Shown here: positions 1 to 10,550 of the stretch, piece by piece
Layout: each line of letters starts with the position of its first letter
How positions within the stretch are numbered: position 1 is the first letter of the stretch
NCBI RefSeq assembly: GCF_014648355.1
Contig: NZ_BMQY01000002.1
Coordinates: 451,328 to 515,327 of the forward strand
From: Couchioplanes azureus
GTDB taxonomy: Bacteria; Actinomycetota; Actinomycetes; Mycobacteriales; Micromonosporaceae
Reading direction: 5' to 3'
DNA: 64,000 bases
Notes under the pieces: generated by a model
What the model was told of the DNA's origin: nothing
What the model saw: only the letters and a program-made list of their open reading frames with translations
Database searches by the model: none
Program-made: the position numbers and the translations under genes

Positions 1-1
1 C

Positions 2-343
2 GCCGCCGCCGGCGCGGTCACGCTGCTGGCCGCCGGCATCGTCGCCGCCGTCGCGCCCGGCGGCTCGGTACCGGCGCTCGCCCTGGCGCTCGGCCTGCTC
101 GGCGCGGGCTGGAACCTCGGCATCGTCTCGGGCACGGCGATCGTGACCGACGCCCTGCCGCTGGAGACGCGCGCCCGGACGCAGGGCCTGGTCGACGTCG
201 CCATCGCCCTCGCCGGGGCCACCGGCGGCATGGCCTCCGGCGTCGTGGTCGCCACCGGGAGCTACTCCGTCCTGGCCGCCGGCGGTGGAGTCTTCGCCCT
301 CGCCCTGCTCCCGGTCATCGCCGCCGGCGCCGCCCGCCGCTGA
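2..343 (+). CDS. MFS transporter, C-terminal part (gene starts before the window)
   Basis: The reading frame is open from the first bases and ends at TGA 341-343, so only the last ~113 residues are present. They are almost wholly hydrophobic and form about four membrane helices, with the Gly/Ala-rich packing of major facilitator proteins. The short polar loop around LPLETRARTQG matches the cytoplasmic loop that often carries 'R..R..G' in this superfamily. Substrate cannot be inferred from this fragment. It converges on the next gene with only 3 bp between stop codons, so no separate terminator fits there. Confidence 0.8.
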   Translation, partial: AAAGAVTLLAAGIVAAVAPGGSVPALALALGLLGAGWNLGIVSGTAIVTDALPLETRARTQGLVDVAIALAGATGGMASGVVVATGSYSVLAAGGGVFALALLPVIAAGAARR

Positions 344-346
344 CGG

Positions 347-1600
347 TCACCGGCCGAAGGCGATGGTGCGGCCCTCCTTGACCTGCCCGGCGCGGTAGGT
401 CACCTCGTCGATGGGCGTACCCAGCGCGTCCAGCAGGGCGACCGTCGCTCCGGCGTTGCCCAACGCGAACGGGCCCTCCACGGCGACCTGGGTGACCGCG
501 CCGCCGGCCAGCGTGCCGGCCAGCCGCTGCGCGCGGCCGTTGCGGTCCCGCAGCGTCCACCCGGCCAGGTCGACCTGCGCGGCGGTGGTGTTGAGCAACG
601 TCAGCCGCTCCCTGCCCCGATCCGCCCCGGCCGGGTCGGGCAGGGCCGCCACGATGAGGACGTCGCCCGCGGCCAGCGCCGGCGGAAGTGTCGGCGCGCC
701 CGGGGGTGCCGGATCCGGGCCGATGATGAAGTCCTCGGGCCAGACCGTCATCCGGATGCGGTGCCCGGCGGCCTCGACCACGTCGTGCAGATTGCCGCTC
801 TCCAGCCGGTCCAGCAGGAACAGCGAGTCGTCCCGGTTGACCGGGTCCGAGCGCAGCCAGGCGTCGAAGCCGTCGAGGTTCGCGGCGCCCGCCGCCAGGA
901 ACGGCACCAGCCGGCGGAACAGCTTCGGCCAGCACACCAGCCGCTGCAGGGCGGCCAGGTCGGTGACCGTGGCGGCACCGTCCGGGTCGGCCGCCGCGGC
1001 CGGCCAGATCCCGGCGCCGTCGGCGCGGGCCTTGCGGGAGACCGCGGCGAGATGGGTACGCAGCGACGCCGGCAACGTCGCGTAGAACGCGGGGTACGCC
1101 AGGCCCGCCGCGAGCAGCCGGGCGTTGACCGACCGGTCCGCACCGGCGTCGTCGAGGAAGACGGTGCCGCCGGCGGGTCCCGGCGGCTCGGCCGGGTAGA
1201 CGAAGCCGATCAGGCGCCCGTTGGCGTCGATGCCGTTGGACAGCACGTGCCCCCGCAGGCTGTCCCGGTCGGCGGAGCGCACCTTGTTGGGCAGGTCGTC
1301 GAAGAACTCCACGCCCGTGAACCCGAGCAGGCGCAGCAGCTCGTCGCGAGCGGCGTTGGCACCGGCGAGCTCCTGGTGCGTCTCGCCGAAGTGGGTCTCC
1401 AGGGCGTCGATCGCCTCCAGGCGTACCGCGATCCCGCGGGCGCCGAGGTCCGGCGGCGTGCCGGACGGCCGGGGCAACCTCTCCACCAGCGCCGGCGAGT
1501 CCGGGCGGAACTTGACGGTGTCGCCGTCCGGCTCCGGGCCCTGGCGCGGGAGATCCGCGTACCGAATGACGAATTGTCCGGTCAGCACCGTATAGGTCAT
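347..1600 (-). CDS. Staphylococcal-nuclease-like protein with C-terminal lamin-tail domain
   Basis: 417 residues starting at ATG 1600, preceded by GGTGAGG; an upstream in-frame ATG at 1651 has no ribosome site. Residues ~15-190 resemble the thermonuclease (SNase) fold: GIAVRLEAIDALETHF, then a helix with ARDELLRLLGF, then NGRLIGFVYP and VNARLLAAGLAYPAFY followed by KARADGAGIWP. These segments are in the order seen in SNase-like proteins, but the usual Arg/Glu catalytic residues are not clearly kept. Residues ~320-415 look like a lamin-tail domain (LLNTTAAQVDLAGWTLRDR, then a β-rich tail). No signal peptide is visible. Nuclease activity is uncertain; a structural or DNA-associated role is possible. 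Confidence 0.6.
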   Translation of the reverse strand: MTYTVLTGQFVIRYADLPRQGPEPDGDTVKFRPDSPALVERLPRPSGTPPDLGARGIAVRLEAIDALETHFGETHQELAGANAARDELLRLLGFTGVEFFDDLPNKVRSADRDSLRGHVLSNGIDANGRLIGFVYPAEPPGPAGGTVFLDDAGADRSVNARLLAAGLAYPAFYATLPASLRTHLAAVSRKARADGAGIWPAAAADPDGAATVTDLAALQRLVCWPKLFRRLVPFLAAGAANLDGFDAWLRSDPVNRDDSLFLLDRLESGNLHDVVEAAGHRIRMTVWPEDFIIGPDPAPPGAPTLPPALAAGDVLIVAALPDPAGADRGRERLTLLNTTAAQVDLAGWTLRDRNGRAQRLAGTLAGGAVTQVAVEGPFALGNAGATVALLDALGTPIDEVTYRAGQVKEGRTIAFGR

Positions 1601-1859
1601 GGCGACCTCACCACCCACGTCGGAAGGCTCGGGACCCGGGCCTTCCGGCACCGTATTCCGGCGGCGCGGACCGCAGAACGGCTGCGTCGGCTACGCGTCC
1701 GCGGTTCTGACCGTTCGGCTGAACGGCTCGGCTCAACGGCGCGGTCCGCCGTCCGGCCGTTCCGCGCCCGTGCGCGAAGACCCGGCATCGACACGGTCCC
1801 CGGTCTCCCGCCGGGGAGCGGCACTGGCGAAAGGTCCCGGTTCCAGGCAGCATGGCTGG

Positions 1860-3197
1860 GTGTCCCAGCCGTCCCCGCTCCTGGCAGCCCGGCAGCGTGC
1901 CCAGGCGCTCGCCGACTCCGGCGACGTCGCGCAGGCCCGCGCGCTGCTCGAGCACGCCGTCGACCTGGGACGGGTCAACCTGGGCGAGGACGACCCCGAG
2001 GTGCTCGCCACGGCGCGGCAGCTGGCCGCGGTGCACCGGCGGGCCGGCGACCCGTCGTCCGCGCGCCGGGTGCTCGAAGAGGCCTACGCGGCCGGGCAGT
2101 GGCGGCTGGGCGACGCCGACCCGGCGATGCTGGGCATCTCCTTCGACCTGGGCATGGTCGCCGAGGAGATGGAGAACCGCCACGAGGCCCGCCGCGCCTT
2201 CGGCCGGGTGGCCGCACACGGCCCGGCGGTCCTGGGGCCGGACCACTGGACGGTCACGCAGGCGCGCTCCTACCTGGGAGAAGACCCTCCGACCGTACGC
2301 ATCGAGCTGCCCACTCCCCCACCTTCGGCACCACCCTCACCCCCGCCCGCGACCTCCGCCCCGCCAGCCGCCGCAGCTTTCTCTCCGGCGGCGCCGACGG
2401 CCGCCTTCCCGCCGGCCGCACCGCCCGCGATCTCCACGCCACCGCCCGCCGTCACCCCGACGCCGCCCGCCTTCACCCCGACGCCGCCCGCCTTCACCCC
2501 GACGCCGCCCGCCTTCACCCCGACGGCGGCCGCCTTCACGCGCACGCCGCCGCCGGACGTCGCAGCCTTCTCGCCTGCCGCGCCGACGGCCGCCGCTTTC
2601 CCACCCACCCCGCCGGCGGTGCCGGCACAGCGGCAGCCCGATCCCTCCGCTCCTCCGCCGCCCGGCCCCGCCGTCACCGCCGCGCCACCCGGGGCGGGCT
2701 TCACCGCCGCGCAGCCCGGGGCGTCCGGTTCGTCCGGTGGTGGGCGGTCCTCGTACGCCGGCAAGGCTCCGGCCCTGTTCGCGGCGATCGCCGCGGTCCT
2801 CGGCGTGATCATCGCCGTGGCCGCGCTCGTGGTCGTCCTGGCGAAGCCGGACGGCGGCGACGGCGACGGCGGCGATCCCCGCGTGCCGGCCCTGAGCGGG
2901 CCCGCCCCCACCGACGTGCGGATGCGCGACTACGGGTCCTCGGTGCGGCTCACCTGGGCGGACCCCGCCAACGGCCGCACCTCGTTCCTGGTCACCGGCG
3001 GCCGCCGCGGCGAGCAGCTCAAGCCGATGGGCCAGGTCGGGCCCGCCACGACCTCGTTCGACCTCAACGGCCTCAACGCCGAGCTGGACTACTGCTTCGC
3101 CGTGGTGGCGGTCTACAGCACCAGCCAGTTCGCCACGTCACCGCAGGCGTGCACCAACCGTACGGAGAGTGACGCCGACTCCGGACCGCCGCGGTGA
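1860..3197 (+). CDS. TPR / proline-rich / transmembrane / fibronectin-III protein
   Basis: 445 residues from GTG 1860; the frame is open further upstream to 1599, but that part runs over the divergent gene's leader and has low-complexity Arg/Pro composition. Residues 1-140 are tetratricopeptide-like (LGEDDPEVLATARQLAAVHR, then LGDADPAMLGISFDLGMVAEE). A long Pro/Ala/Thr linker follows (~140-290), including tandem PTPPAFT repeats. One membrane helix lies near residue ~305 (FAAIAAVLGVIIAVAALVVV), and a single fibronectin type III domain fills the C-terminus, ending with a Cys pair (YCFAV, ACTNR). Topology is likely TPR inside, FN3 outside. The next gene is another FN3 protein, suggesting related envelope roles. 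Exact function unknown. Confidence 0.75.
   Translation: MSQPSPLLAARQRAQALADSGDVAQARALLEHAVDLGRVNLGEDDPEVLATARQLAAVHRRAGDPSSARRVLEEAYAAGQWRLGDADPAMLGISFDLGMVAEEMENRHEARRAFGRVAAHGPAVLGPDHWTVTQARSYLGEDPPTVRIELPTPPPSAPPSPPPATSAPPAAAAFSPAAPTAAFPPAAPPAISTPPPAVTPTPPAFTPTPPAFTPTPPAFTPTAAAFTRTPPPDVAAFSPAAPTAAAFPPTPPAVPAQRQPDPSAPPPPGPAVTAAPPGAGFTAAQPGASGSSGGGRSSYAGKAPALFAAIAAVLGVIIAVAALVVVLAKPDGGDGDGGDPRVPALSGPAPTDVRMRDYGSSVRLTWADPANGRTSFLVTGGRRGEQLKPMGQVGPATTSFDLNGLNAELDYCFAVVAVYSTSQFATSPQACTNRTESDADSGPPR
2436..2540 (+). repeat. 21-bp tandem repeat inside coding sequence
   Basis: Three exact copies of a 21-bp unit beginning CCGACGCCGCCC occupy 2457-2519, flanked by a degenerate copy on each side (2436-2456 and 2520-2540). 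Each unit encodes PTPPAFT in the linker of the TPR/FN3 protein. Because the unit is a multiple of three, slippage would change linker length without a frameshift. Confidence 0.9.
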
Positions 3198-3220
3198 TGA
3201 TCACCGTGAGCGATCATCAC
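3194..3220 (+). terminator. Hairpin overlapping the stop codon of the TPR/FN3 gene
   Basis: Perfect 9-bp inverted repeat GTGATGATC (3194-3202) / GATCATCAC (3212-3220) with a 9-nt loop. It includes the TGA at 3195-3197. There is no clear U-run, as usual in high-GC actinobacteria. A TATGAT hexamer at 3269-3274 is a possible -10 for the following operon. Confidence 0.55.
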
Positions 3221-3324
3221 AATCCACAACCGTGACTTGCCCGATGCCCACGCCGCCCCCGCGGCCCCTATGATGGCCTGCGTCCTGGGGGATGAGAGCC
3301 GGTGCACCGGAAGGGATCCAGACC

Positions 3325-6009
3325 GTGGCCACTGCGAAAGCGTCCAGTGAGGACGCCGTCACCGAGCGGCGCGGAAAGCGCTGGCGGGGCCGCGGTGGCC
3401 TTGTCACCATCGGCACCGTGCTGGCCCTCGTCGCGGGCCTCGGGCTCACCGTGCTCGGCCTCGGCGCCGCCGACCAGGCGGTCGCCAGCTTCGACGCGGC
3501 CTCCTGGGTCTGGAGCCGCACCAAGGGCGAGGCCGCCCGGGTCAACGGGGTGACGGCCCGGGTGGACACCCGGGTCGACGTGCCACGCGCCCGCGGGCAC
3601 CAGGTTCAGGTCACCCAGAATGACCGCTTCGTCATCCTGCGCGATGTGCAGACCGGCCTGGTCAGCACGATGGACCTCGTCTCGCTCAAGGAGGCGGCGA
3701 CCGCCCCGACCACCTCCGGCCTCGGCGTGCGGGTCGCGCTGGACAAGGACGCCGCCTTCATCGTCGACACCGTGCAGGGCGAGGTGCGCCAGCTCGACCC
3801 GCGTACGCTCACCCCGATCGGGCAGTCGCTGCGCTTCCCGCCCGGCATCACGGGCGGCGTCTTCGACGGCAAGGGCAATCTGTGGATCGCCGTGCCCAGC
3901 GAGGGCACGGTGTCGGTGATCACTCCCGCGCCGCTGCCCGACGGTGCCACCACCAGCGGCTCCGGCACCGACTCGGTGAGCACCGGCGCCGGGCAGGCGG
4001 CCGCCGGGCCCGCGCTGGTGCGCACCGAGTCGGTCGCCCCGGGCAACCACGACCTCACCATCTCCACGCTGGAGAGCGGCGTCGCCGTGCTCAACCGCAC
4101 GACCAACGAGCTCACGACCGTGCGCGGCCCGGCCAAGCAGACCGTCACGCTGCCGCTGGAGGGTCCGGGCTCGCTGCCCGCGCACACCGAGGGCGACGTC
4201 GTGCCGGTCACCGTCCCCGACGCCCGGCGCGTCTACGGCGTGAGCCAGGGCCGGACCACCGCCGACTTCCCGGTGCCCGGCGACGGCGCCGAGCTGCAGG
4301 CGGCGGTCGCCTGGGAGGGCTTTTTCTACGTCGCCGACGAGTCCACCGGCACGGTGCACGTCTTCGACCAGGCCGGGCGGGTGCGCAAGGACATCGGCTT
4401 CCCCGACCCCGGCGGCCCGCTGGAGCTCGAGGTCCGCGAGAGCTACCTGTTCATCAACGCGCCCGGTGCGTCCACCGCCCGGGTCGTCGACGGCGCGCAC
4501 ACGGTGCGGGTGGTCGACAAGTATGCCGACGACGTGCTCGGTGGCGACCCGCCGCCGACCCCGCCGGACCCGCCCCCGCCGCCGCCGAAGCCGAAGAAGC
4601 CGCCGGTGACCAAGCCGGGCGCACCGCGCGCCGTGCGGGCCGCGGCCGGCAACGCCCAGGTGCGGGTGACCTGGCAGGCGGCGCCCGCCAACGGCGCGCC
4701 CATCACCCGGTATGTCGTCGAGGGTGCGGACCGGACCTTCCCGGTCGGCGCCAACCAGCGGTCGCTCGACGTCACCGGCCTGACCAACGGCGAGACCTAC
4801 CGGTTCACCGTGCGCGCGGTGAACCAGAAGGGCGAGGGCCCGGCCCGCGCCAGCAACGCGGTCAAGCCCACGGCCGAGGTGCCGGACGCGCCGACGGCCG
4901 TCGCCGCCGAGGCGAAGCCGGACGGCACGGTCGTCGTGAGCTGGCCCGCCGCCAACGGGCAGGGACTCGAGATCGAGCGCTACGCGGTCACCGCGATCAG
5001 CGAGGGCGGCAGCTCGCCGGTGGGCGAGGCGAAGGACGGCACGTCGCTCACCATCCCCGCCGGCGAGCTGGAGTACGGCAAGCAGTACGCGTTCACCGTC
5101 GTCGCGGTCAACGAGCGCGGCGCCGGCTCGAAGGCCTCGCCCGTCAGCACCAGCGTGGTGCCCTTCACCAGGCCCGGCCGCACCGAGGGCGTCGACGCCG
5201 CGACGGTCGGCGACCGGCCCGGCACCATCCGGGTCTCCTGGGCCGCACCGGCCGACAACGGCCGTCCGATCACCAAGTACGTCGTCGCCGCCGGCGGCCG
5301 CACCACCGAGGTCACCGACGGCACCGGCGCCACGCTGGAGGGTTTCGGCGAGGGCGAGACCGTCGCCGTCGAGGTCCGCGCGGTCAACGAGGCCGGCGAG
5401 GGCGAGCCCGGCTCCGCGACGGCCCGCACGGTGGCGAAGCCCGCGGTGACGATCACCGGGTCCTCGGCCACCTTCAACAGCGCGACGGTCACCTTCACCG
5501 TCGACGCCGGCGGCGGCACGGCGACCTGCGCGGTCTCGGCCTCCGACGGCGGCGGCTCGGCCTCGGGCAGCTGCACCAGCCTCCAGCTCGGTGGACTCAA
5601 GCCGAGCACGACGTACACGTTCACGGTCAGCGCGCGCAACGCGGCCGGCGAGGTCACGCAGGCCCGCCAGCAGCGGACCGACGCCCTGTTCGGCACCGCG
5701 ACCTGCAAGAACGGCAAGGATGGCGCCACCGCCACCTACTGCGACGCGGACCGTGCCGGCCGCAACGGCAACGAGATCTTCAGCGTCACCCGGCAGGACA
5801 ACAGCAAGCAGGTCGGCTGGGCCGAGCCCGGCACCCGGCTGGAGGCGTACTGCAAGAAGCAGGGCGAGGAGGTCTACGCCTACATCTACAACAACGACAA
5901 GCGCAGCACCTGGTGGATCCAGGTCAACTACAAAGGCAAGAACTACATCCCGTTCGCGTGGCTCAACCTCGACGGTGGCGACGATGTGAACGACCTGCCC
6001 ACGTGTTGA
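3325..6009 (+). CDS. Membrane-anchored β-propeller / multi-fibronectin-III surface protein
   Basis: 894 residues from GTG 3325, chosen because GGAAGGGA lies 8-9 bases upstream; ATG 3292 has no such site. An N-terminal membrane helix (~25-50: GTVLALVAGLGLTVLGLG) is followed by ~330 residues of blade-like repeats (NRFVILRD-, GGVFDGKGNLWIAVPSEGTV-, FFYVADESTGTVHVFD-type strands) resembling an NHL/YncE β-propeller. A Pro-rich spacer (PPTPPDPPPPPPKPKKPP) leads to about four FN3 domains with the PGAPR..VRAAAGNAQVRVTW signature. The C-terminus is a small Cys-containing domain (four Cys: TCKNG, TYCDA, EAYCKK, LPTC). It begins a tight operon with MoxR, DUF58 and TgpA-like genes. Probably exported and cell-surface; ligand unknown. 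Confidence 0.75.
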   Translation: MATAKASSEDAVTERRGKRWRGRGGLVTIGTVLALVAGLGLTVLGLGAADQAVASFDAASWVWSRTKGEAARVNGVTARVDTRVDVPRARGHQVQVTQNDRFVILRDVQTGLVSTMDLVSLKEAATAPTTSGLGVRVALDKDAAFIVDTVQGEVRQLDPRTLTPIGQSLRFPPGITGGVFDGKGNLWIAVPSEGTVSVITPAPLPDGATTSGSGTDSVSTGAGQAAAGPALVRTESVAPGNHDLTISTLESGVAVLNRTTNELTTVRGPAKQTVTLPLEGPGSLPAHTEGDVVPVTVPDARRVYGVSQGRTTADFPVPGDGAELQAAVAWEGFFYVADESTGTVHVFDQAGRVRKDIGFPDPGGPLELEVRESYLFINAPGASTARVVDGAHTVRVVDKYADDVLGGDPPPTPPDPPPPPPKPKKPPVTKPGAPRAVRAAAGNAQVRVTWQAAPANGAPITRYVVEGADRTFPVGANQRSLDVTGLTNGETYRFTVRAVNQKGEGPARASNAVKPTAEVPDAPTAVAAEAKPDGTVVVSWPAANGQGLEIERYAVTAISEGGSSPVGEAKDGTSLTIPAGELEYGKQYAFTVVAVNERGAGSKASPVSTSVVPFTRPGRTEGVDAATVGDRPGTIRVSWAAPADNGRPITKYVVAAGGRTTEVTDGTGATLEGFGEGETVAVEVRAVNEAGEGEPGSATARTVAKPAVTITGSSATFNSATVTFTVDAGGGTATCAVSASDGGGSASGSCTSLQLGGLKPSTTYTFTVSARNAAGEVTQARQQRTDALFGTATCKNGKDGATATYCDADRAGRNGNEIFSVTRQDNSKQVGWAEPGTRLEAYCKKQGEEVYAYIYNNDKRSTWWIQVNYKGKNYIPFAWLNLDGGDDVNDLPTC

Positions 6010-6019
6010 GGACGTCCCT

Positions 6020-7002
<983 letters not shown>

Positions 7003-7006
<4 letters not shown>

Positions 7007-8232
7007 ACGCGCCCGCCCCCGGGAGCGGGACCCCCCGATCCGGGTTCACCGCCCGCCGTGCCGGTTCCGGCACGCGCCCCGGGCTCGGCGGGCGGGGCGC
7101 GCGGATCACTGGGCGGGGGGCCGGGGTCGTTCTCGCCGCCGTCGTGCTGCTCGCGGTCGGGTTCCGCTTCGGCTATCCCGACCTGGCACTGCTCGGTGCG
7201 GCCGCCGGGACCGCCGTGCTCTGCGCGGTGGCGTTCGGGCTCTGGCGGCCCCGGCTCGGTGTGGACCGGGTGGCCGAGCCCGACCGCGTCCCCCGCGGCG
7301 AGCCCGCGGCGATGACCCTGACCGTCCGCAACACCAGCCGCCTGCGGGCCGCCAACCTCGTCGCCACCGACCGGTGCGGGCCGGACAGCGTGCCGGTGCC
7401 ACTGCTGCGCCTGCGCCCCGGGCGGGACACCACCGTCGGATACCCGGTGCCGACCACCCGGCGCGGGGTCGTGCCGGTCGGCCCGCTGCGGGTCACCCGC
7501 GACGATCCGCTGGGGCTGCTCACGCTGTCGCGCGCGTACGGCGGCACCACCACCGTCTGGGTGCACCCGCGGATCCACCTGCTGCGCGCCGTACCGGCCG
7601 GGATGGCGCGCAGCCTCGACGGGCGGATCGACAAGGTGCCGCACGGCACGATCACCTTCGACTCGTTGCGGGAGTACGTCGTCGGCGACGAGCTGCGCCG
7701 CGTGCACTGGCGCAGCTCGGCCAAGGTGGGCGAGCTGATGGTCCGCGAACAGCTCGACACCAGCGAGCCGACGATCGTCGTGGTGCTCGACGACCGGGCC
7801 ACGGCGCATCCCGGGCAGCGCGACGGCACCGCCGAGTCGTTCGAGGCGGCCTGCGAGGCGGCCGCCTCCATCGTCGCCGCCGCCGTCCGGGAGGACCTGC
7901 CCGTCGCCCTGCATCTCGTCTCCGGCGCGGTCGTCGGGCCGTTCCTCGACGTCCTCACCGAGGCGGGGCTGCGCGACGGCGACCTCACCCGGACCGTGCG
8001 CAGCCTGCGCCAGGGCCGGCTCGGCGACACCCTCGTCTTCCTCACCGGCCCCGGCGGGCGCTCCGACCTCGGCGCGGTGAGCGCGCTGCGCGGGCCGTAC
8101 CCGGTGGTGATCGCCGGCCTGTTCGGCGACCCCGACGCGGCACCGGTCGCCACGGGCGGCGGGATGATCGTCATCGAGGCCGAGGACGGCGAGCAGTTCG
8201 CGGGCGCCTGGGACGGGGTGCGCGGATGGTGA
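7003..8232 (+). CDS. DUF58 membrane protein (MoxR partner)
   Basis: 409 residues starting at GTG 7003, which overlaps the MoxR stop (GTGA). Two membrane helices lie near residues 40-85 (GVVLAAVVLLAVGFRFGYPD; LALLGAAAGTAVLCAVAFGLW). The DUF58 signature YVVGDELRRVHWRSSAKVGE is at ~225-245 and is followed by a von Willebrand-A-like region (TIVVVLDDRAT). Such proteins are thought to present a cytoplasmic vWA-like domain for MoxR-dependent processes. It overlaps the next gene by 7 bp, so MoxR, DUF58 and the TgpA-like protein are translationally coupled. Confidence 0.92.
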
Positions 8233-10505
8233 GGTGGCTGCGGGCCGCGGTCGTACCCCTGGCCCTGATGGTTTTGATCGCCCTCTGCGGGACCGTGCTC
8301 GGGCGCATCTACGCCGACGGCCTGCTGCTGCGGCTGGTCGCGGGCGCGGCGCTGGGCTCCGTGGGCGTCGGCGTCGCCGTGCGGCGGCTGCCGTCCTGGA
8401 GCGTCGCGCCGATCTCGGTCGTGGCGCTGGCCGGGTACGCGACCGCGGCGCTGAAGATCGCCGCCGGGCATGCCGCGCTCTCCGACCCGCTGCCGCAGAT
8501 CGTCACCGACGCCCTGGTCAACGGCATTCCGCGGCTGCTCACCGCGATGATCCCGGTGGAGTCCACGCCGGACACCGTGGTCGTACCCGTGATCGCCGCC
8601 TGGCTGGCCGGGCTCGCCGGGTGCGAGGTCGCCGTCCGCGCCGGCCGGGTGCTCCTCGGCTGCGTACCCGCGGCGGCCCTCTACGGTGGCGCGCTCTACG
8701 TCGTCGGGCCCAACGCGGGCAGCGCCGGGTGGCCGACGCTCACCTTCGCCGGCGCGGTGGTCGCCGCCCTGGCCGTCACCGCGCGGCCGGCCGGTGGCCC
8801 GTCGCTCGCGGGCATGCCCGCGAAGACCCGCGCGGCGGTGCGGGGGCGCGCGCTCGCCGGGTCCGCCGCCGGCCTGGTGGTCCTCCTCGGCCTGATCGCG
8901 GCGCTCGGCCCGTGGGTCGGCGGCCGGGTCACCGCCACCCCGGTCGATCCCCGGCGGTACGTCGAGCCGCCGCGGGTGGACAGCCTCGACGAGAGCCCGC
9001 TGAACCGGATCTCCGGCTGGGCGCTGGCGCCCGAGCAGAAGCTGCTGGAGGTCGGCCCTTCGGTCCCGGGCAAGGGAAAGGTGCGCCTGCGGCTCGCGGT
9101 GCTTCCCGACTACGACGGCATCACGTGGCGGGTCGGGGCGACGTACCGCAACGCCGGGCGCGTGCTGCCGCGGCCGCCGCTGCTGCCGGACGTGCCCGTC
9201 ACCCGGGTCACGCAGGAGATCACGGTGCAGGAGCTGACCGGGCGGCTGCTGCCGGTGGTGCCGACCCCGGCCGGCGTGGACGGCACCCGCATCGCGTACG
9301 ACGCCGCCAGCGGCACGGTGATCCGCCCGGAGGAGCTGCGTCCCGGGCTGCGCTACACCGTCACGTCGGACACCCAGGAGCCGGACCTCAACCTGCTGCC
9401 CGCCGCCGACTCGCCGGCCGGCGACGAAGTGGCCCGCTTCCTCGCCGTCGGGGCGGGCGTACCCGAGCCGATCCAGCGCCTGGCCGACGAGCTGGCGGAC
9501 GGCAACGGCGCCGCCTACGACCGGGCGACGGCGATCGAGGAGTTCCTCGCCGAGCACTACCGCATGGTGGCGGACGCGCCGAGCGGGCACGCGTACCCCA
9601 ATCTGTCGTACTTCCTGTTCGGCCCCCGCGACCGCGGCGGCCAGCGCGGCACCTCGGAGCAGTTCGCGGCGTCCTTCGCCCTGCTGGCGCGCCTCACCGG
9701 CCTGCCGTCGCGGGTGGTCGTGGGCTTCGCCGCGCCGAAGGCGGGCGGCCCGGTGACCGGCGGCGACGCGATCGCCTGGCCGGAGGTGCTCTTCGACGAC
9801 CTGGGCTGGGTGGCGTTCGACCCGCTGCCCAAGAGCGACGACCCGCCCCGCCCGGTCGAGGACGACTTCACGCCCAAGCCCTCCACCGCCCCGCCGACCT
9901 CGGAACCGCCGCCGGCGACGGACCTGCCGAGCGCCTCGGCGCCGCCGGCGGTGGCCGCTCCCGCGGTCCCGGCCGGCGGCGGCCCGTCGCGGGTCCTGGT
10001 CGCCTCGGGTACGAGCGGAGCGGCGCTGCTGATCCTGGCCGCGGCCGCCGCCACGCTGCTGTCCATGCGCGGGGCTCTGCGCCGGCGGCGGCTGTCCACG
10101 GGCGGCCCGGCCGAGCGGATCACCGGCGCCTGGTTCGAGTTCACCGACGCCCTCCGGCTGGCCGGGCGCCCCGTGCCCGCCCACCTGGCGGCGACCGAGG
10201 CCGCGGCCTTCGCCGCGGAGTTCGCGACGGCACCCACCGCAACCACCCCACCCGCGGCGGAGGAACCGCGCTTGCGCCGCGCCACCCCGGCCGACGGCAC
10301 CGGCCTTCCGCCGCTCGACGCCCTGGTCACGGCGGTCAACACGGTGGCGTTCGCCCCCGCGTCGGCGACCGACGAGCAGGCGCGGCGGGCCGGCGGCCAG
10401 GCGGTCGCCTACGCCACCGCCCTGCGGCAGCGCCGATCCTGGTGGCGGCGCGCGTGGTGGAGCCTGCACCCGGGACCGCTGCGGTGGCACCCGGGCCGGC
10501 GCTGA
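8226..10505 (+). CDS. TgpA-like membrane protein with degenerate transglutaminase domain
   Basis: 759 residues from ATG 8226, overlapping the DUF58 gene. The N-terminal ~250 residues contain six or more membrane helices (DUF3488/TgpA type). A periplasmic-side transglutaminase-like domain follows at ~400-545, then a Pro/Ala linker, one more helix (GAALLILAAAAATLLSM) and a C-terminal DUF4129-like segment. The fold signature is clear (EQFAASFALLARLTGLPSRV, WPEVLFDDLGWVAFDPLP). However, the usual catalytic Cys of G.C.QFA is Ser here (RGTSEQFA), and the catalytic His before AW.EV is Ile (GDAIAWPEV). It is therefore probably a non-catalytic scaffold or binding domain. It ends the MoxR operon. Confidence 0.9.
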   Translation: MVRWLRAAVVPLALMVLIALCGTVLGRIYADGLLLRLVAGAALGSVGVGVAVRRLPSWSVAPISVVALAGYATAALKIAAGHAALSDPLPQIVTDALVNGIPRLLTAMIPVESTPDTVVVPVIAAWLAGLAGCEVAVRAGRVLLGCVPAAALYGGALYVVGPNAGSAGWPTLTFAGAVVAALAVTARPAGGPSLAGMPAKTRAAVRGRALAGSAAGLVVLLGLIAALGPWVGGRVTATPVDPRRYVEPPRVDSLDESPLNRISGWALAPEQKLLEVGPSVPGKGKVRLRLAVLPDYDGITWRVGATYRNAGRVLPRPPLLPDVPVTRVTQEITVQELTGRLLPVVPTPAGVDGTRIAYDAASGTVIRPEELRPGLRYTVTSDTQEPDLNLLPAADSPAGDEVARFLAVGAGVPEPIQRLADELADGNGAAYDRATAIEEFLAEHYRMVADAPSGHAYPNLSYFLFGPRDRGGQRGTSEQFAASFALLARLTGLPSRVVVGFAAPKAGGPVTGGDAIAWPEVLFDDLGWVAFDPLPKSDDPPRPVEDDFTPKPSTAPPTSEPPPATDLPSASAPPAVAAPAVPAGGGPSRVLVASGTSGAALLILAAAAATLLSMRGALRRRRLSTGGPAERITGAWFEFTDALRLAGRPVPAHLAATEAAAFAAEFATAPTATTPPAAEEPRLRRATPADGTGLPPLDALVTAVNTVAFAPASATDEQARRAGGQAVAYATALRQRRSWWRRAWWSLHPGPLRWHPGRR

Positions 10506-10550
10506 CCGGGTCCCCGGCGTAAGCCGGCGGCCCGAGGGTAGGAGTGGGGC

